Source: Staphylococcus intermedius NCTC 11048
Lineage (GTDB): Bacteria; Bacillota; Bacilli; Staphylococcales; Staphylococcaceae
Reading direction: 5' to 3'
DNA: 64,000 nucleotides
Assembly: GCF_002902385.1 (NCBI RefSeq)
Contig: NZ_PPQH01000009.1
Coordinates: forward strand, 234,577-298,576
Positions 61,158-64,000 of this stretch are shown piece by piece; position 1 is the first letter of the stretch; every line of letters begins with the position of its first letter. The position numbers and the translations under genes were made by a program. Below the pieces are notes generated by a model, which searched no databases, was not told where the DNA came from, and worked only from the letters and a program-made list of their open reading frames with translations.

Positions 61158-62483
61158 TTATAGATTACGTGCTTTGTATCCTAACATGTTAATTAAATCT
61201 TTCGGATGTGCAAAAGGTGGGGCATAAGCCACTTCAAATTCTGTTAATTCGTCAATGGTTGCTTGATGCATTAATGCCATAGACAGGACATCAATACGTT
61301 TGTCGACATCTTTTTGACCCACTGCAGTAGCTCTTAAAATGCGACGTGTTTTTTTATCAAAATACGCTCTTAAATGAACTTTGCTGTTATCAGGGTAATA
61401 ACCGGCATGCGTATTAATGTTGACTTCGACCATTTGATAATCAAAGTTTTTCAATTCTTGTGGTGAAATACCTGTACTTGCAAGTGTGTAATCGAAAAAT
61501 TTAACTATATTGGCACCGACGTAGCCTTTGAATTTCACTTCTGGGTTACCGCCAATTTGTTCAGCGACGACACTTGCGCCACGATGTGCACCCCAAGCAA
61601 GCGGGACGTGTGCAGGTAAATCAACATGACGATAAAAGTTTGTAACGATATCGCCAACTGCATATATATTTGGAATGTTTGTTTCAAATTTGTCATTGAC
61701 TGGGATATAACCTTTTGTATCAAGTTGAATACCAGAGCTTTGAATAAACTCTGAATTTGGTCGTACACCGACACCAGCAATAATCATATCATAGTCTTCA
61801 ACTGCACCTGACGTAAATGTCACCGTATGGCCATTAATCGACTGAATTTCCTCGTTTAAACGATATGGAATGTTGTACTGATTCAGCGCATCAAAAATGA
61901 CACTGTTCATATCTTGGTCCATGAGTTTATTCACTGCTTCAGAACGATGGATGAGTGTCGGCTGGAGCCCGCGATGATGCATGTTTTCAACCATTTCTAG
62001 GCTGACGTAACCTGCACCGACAATGAGCACACTTTGTACATTGTTTTCACGAATATAAGTATCGATTTGATCAGTATCTTCCATATTGCGTAATGTGAAA
62101 AGATGTGGGACATCAAAGCTGAGGCGACTTGCGCGTGCACCCGGACTCAGCACTAAAATATCGTAATGATCGACAAAGGTTTCGCCAGTGAGGTGGTTTT
62201 TTACAGTCACTGTTTGATTGTTGTCATCAATGTGGAGGACTTCATGTTTCACTTTAACATCAATATCTTTTTTAGCTTTAAATTTTTCTGGCGTTGCTGA
62301 TAAAATGTTATCTCTATTTTCTACGACATTTCCCAGGTAATAAGGTAAACCACAATTCGCAAAACTCATAAAACCATCTTTTTCATAAACTGTAATACGG
62401 CTTTCATTGTCTAAACGTCGAATTTGGCTGGCACTTGTTGCACCTCCAGCAACTGCACCAACGACGATAATATGTTTTGTCAT
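61158..62483 (-). CDS. cdr: Coenzyme A disulfide reductase
   Basis: 441-residue flavoprotein of the single-cysteine pyridine nucleotide-disulfide reductase group. It reduces CoA disulfide with NADPH; CoA is the main low-molecular-weight thiol besides bacillithiol in staphylococci. The FAD motif is [18 protein letters not shown], the redox Cys44 is in [12 protein letters not shown], the NADPH motif is [17 protein letters not shown], and the conserved Tyr pair near [14 protein letters not shown] is present. AAGGAG is 8 bases from ATG 62483; an in-frame GTG at 62492 lies within the ribosome-site spacing. Confidence 0.95.
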   Translation of the reverse strand: MTKHIIVVGAVAGGATSASQIRRLDNESRITVYEKDGFMSFANCGLPYYLGNVVENRDNILSATPEKFKAKKDIDVKVKHEVLHIDDNNQTVTVKNHLTGETFVDHYDILVLSPGARASRLSFDVPHLFTLRNMEDTDQIDTYIRENNVQSVLIVGAGYVSLEMVENMHHRGLQPTLIHRSEAVNKLMDQDMNSVIFDALNQYNIPYRLNEEIQSINGHTVTFTSGAVEDYDMIIAGVGVRPNSEFIQSSGIQLDTKGYIPVNDKFETNIPNIYAVGDIVTNFYRHVDLPAHVPLAWGAHRGASVVAEQIGGNPEVKFKGYVGANIVKFFDYTLASTGISPQELKNFDYQMVEVNINTHAGYYPDNSKVHLRAYFDKKTRRILRATAVGQKDVDKRIDVLSMALMHQATIDELTEFEVAYAPPFAHPKDLINMLGYKARNL

Positions 62484-62532
62484 TACAACCACTCCTTTTT
62501 CTCTACTGTTGTTTGAATTTTCTAATGTTGTC

Positions 62533-63357
62533 TTATTTCTCTTTAGGGATATTTAAATTAAAGAAACGATTTAAATAAACACCGATACCGTCGTCATTAT
62601 TAGACAGTGTGGTTTCTTTAGCGACATGTTTGAGTTCATCTATCGCATTTCCCATCGCAATGCCGTATGACGCATATTTGATCATTTCTAAGTCATTATC
62701 TTCATCGCCGAATGCAATAATATGGTCATGGTCAATATTTAAACAATCTTTGACAATATCGATACCGACTGCTTTACTAATGCCTTTTTTGACGATTTCA
62801 ATGACAGGGAATGGTGCGCCCCAACGTCGATGTTCGATATTTTCAGCATAGAAGCGTGTCAACACTTGTCTCACACGTGGAATCATGGCTTCTTCAGCTT
62901 CAATTAATAGCGACGTCGGATCTTCATTTAAGTTTTCGCGTAAATCACCTACTTTGATGAGTGGACTCCCCATACTAAACCCTTCAAAGAGTTGTGGGTC
63001 AGGTTGATCTAAAAAGACGCAATCTTTGACTTCAGCAATCATATTTTTAACTTTCATTTTTTTTAACGTTTCAATCATACTTGTCGCAAGTCCTTCATCT
63101 AAACGATGATGTTGAACTGGGAATGTATGATCAAAAGGGTGATGTACAAACGCACCGTTAAAATTAACGATAGGCGTTTTTAATCCGAGTTGTTCGTAAT
63201 AACGCTGACTTGCGCGATAAGGTCGACCTGTTGCAATAATAATGGCGTGACCTTTTTGTTGTAGTGTTTTTAACACACGAAATGTATATTCTGGAATCTC
63301 TTTTTCATCATTTAAAAGTGTTCCATCTAAATCTAAACAAATTAAATGCTGTTTCAT
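62533..63357 (-). CDS. Cof-type HAD phosphatase
   Basis: 274-residue class IIB HAD hydrolase. Motif I is [17 protein letters not shown], motif II is [10 protein letters not shown], the motif III lysine is near [14 protein letters not shown], and motif IV is [14 protein letters not shown]. Such enzymes dephosphorylate sugar phosphates or cofactors such as FMN and PLP; the substrate is not set by sequence. It lies 49 bases upstream of cdr on the same strand, possibly co-transcribed, and is divergent from sufT. Confidence 0.9.
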   Translation of the reverse strand: MKQHLICLDLDGTLLNDEKEIPEYTFRVLKTLQQKGHAIIIATGRPYRASQRYYEQLGLKTPIVNFNGAFVHHPFDHTFPVQHHRLDEGLATSMIETLKKMKVKNMIAEVKDCVFLDQPDPQLFEGFSMGSPLIKVGDLRENLNEDPTSLLIEAEEAMIPRVRQVLTRFYAENIEHRRWGAPFPVIEIVKKGISKAVGIDIVKDCLNIDHDHIIAFGDEDNDLEMIKYASYGIAMGNAIDELKHVAKETTLSNNDDGIGVYLNRFFNLNIPKEK

Positions 63358-63470
63358 TCATTATCTCCTTAATGCAAAGTTTCAGTATATCCATATCATA
63401 GCATTTTATTGTCGAAAAGTGGTTATTTTGATATATTGTTACTAGTAATAACACAAAAGAGGTGATACGG

Positions 63471-63779
63471 ATGGAAGAGGCACTGAAAGATAGTATTTTA
63501 GGCGCACTTGAAAATGTCATTGACCCTGAGTTGGGGATTGATATTGTCAATTTAGGGCTTGTATATAAAGTAGATTTAGATGATGACGGTTTGTGTACTG
63601 TTGAAATGACACTGACTTCAATCGGTTGTCCACTAGGGCCACAAATTGTTGATCAAGTTAAAACAGTATTAGCAGAACTTCCGGAAATTCAAGATACAGA
63701 AGTGAATATCGTTTGGAATCCACCATGGAATAAAGATATGATGTCACGTTACGCTAAAATTGCGTTAGGTATCAGCTAA
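63471..63779 (+). CDS. sufT: SufT, MIP18/DUF59 Fe-S maturation factor
   Basis: 102-residue DUF59 protein. The DPE box is in NVIDPELGIDIVNLGLVY, the reactive Cys in TSIGCPLGPQIVDQV, and the C-terminal VWNPPWNKDMMS is typical. In S. aureus SufT is an auxiliary Fe-S factor that matters under high demand, including for lipoate synthesis. AGAGGTGAT precedes ATG 63471, giving MEEALKDS and the 102-residue S. aureus length. It is physically separate from the main suf operon. Confidence 0.95.
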   Translation: MEEALKDSILGALENVIDPELGIDIVNLGLVYKVDLDDDGLCTVEMTLTSIGCPLGPQIVDQVKTVLAELPEIQDTEVNIVWNPPWNKDMMSRYAKIALGIS

Positions 63780-63797
63780 TATTCTGAAGAGTTAAAG

Positions 63798-63838
63798 AGG
63801 CTTTCTTAATTGTGAATGCAATTTTGAAAGTCTTTTTC
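63798..63838 (+). terminator. Terminator after sufT
   Basis: GGCTTTCTTAATTG (from 63799) pairs imperfectly with CAATTTTGAAAGTC, followed by TTTTTC. The rest to 64000 is AT-rich with no gene seen. Confidence 0.8.
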
Positions 63839-64000
63839 ACTTAATGCGCGTATGCATTTCGCAAAGTCGACTTTCGGTGGATTGTTGGTAAAAAGTAACA
63901 AGACAATGCGCTAAAAAATTTTGAATATATAATAAAGCGTTTACATTAATTTTAAAAATACGATTGCACGAATGAAAACAAAAGTATACAATATATAATC

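Overview
The window is a 64-kb stretch of a Staphylococcus chromosome. Protein sequences and gene order (metQ, popT-like gene, sufCDSUB, lipA, nfu, ndh, mnhA-G, rocD-gudB, glpQ, argHG, pgi, spsAB, addBA, cdr, sufT) follow the corresponding S. aureus core region closely. Protein divergence, the inserted rocA and cspA, and an unfamiliar family of structured intergenic repeats argue against S. aureus itself. A member of the intermedius/hyicus side of the genus is my inference; the species is not proven. No rRNA, tRNA, CRISPR array, prophage or transposase gene was seen.

Layout: 1-1403, the end of a methionine-uptake locus with two tandem MetQ-type lipoproteins. 1652-2506 (-), a DUF368 undecaprenyl-phosphate translocase-like protein. 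2804-8109, the complete SUF iron-sulfur operon. 8257-20822, mostly forward metabolic and housekeeping genes (DJ-1/PfpI protein, CNNM transporter, nitronate monooxygenase-like enzyme, sulfite-exporter-like permease, metallophosphatase, LipA, YutD, HEPN protein, HAD phosphatase, 2-hydroxyacid dehydrogenase). 21416-25879, Nfu, a YuzD-like protein, two type II NADH dehydrogenases, YuzB and an A-type iron-sulfur carrier. 26145-29650, M17 aminopeptidase, NhaC-type antiporter, hotdog thioesterase. 30081-35851 (-), the seven-gene Mnh Na+/H+ antiporter. 35978-39518, KapB, cyclophilin, cold-shock protein, S1-domain protein and small membrane proteins. 39923-44194, rocA-rocD-gudB, a proline/ornithine/glutamate-to-2-oxoglutarate pathway with predicted CcpA sites. 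44912-48719 (-), glpQ and argGH with a predicted ARG box. 48912-58935, pgi, the inactive/active signal peptidase pair spsA-spsB, and the addBA recombination nuclease. 59018-63779, a FAH-family hydrolase, YisL, CoA-disulfide reductase, a HAD phosphatase and sufT.

Two themes stand out. Iron-sulfur biogenesis is concentrated here: SufCDSUB, Nfu, the A-type carrier and SufT, beside the clients LipA and AddB. The most unusual feature is a dispersed family of intergenic repeats (about 10406, 17207-18110, 20844, 22209, 27680, 44691 and 59990). They have terminal or subterminal inverted repeats and internal hairpins, one stem shows a compensatory base change between two copies, and every copy lies 3' of a gene. 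They look like MITE-type or structured 3'-end elements and are the best candidate here for something undescribed.
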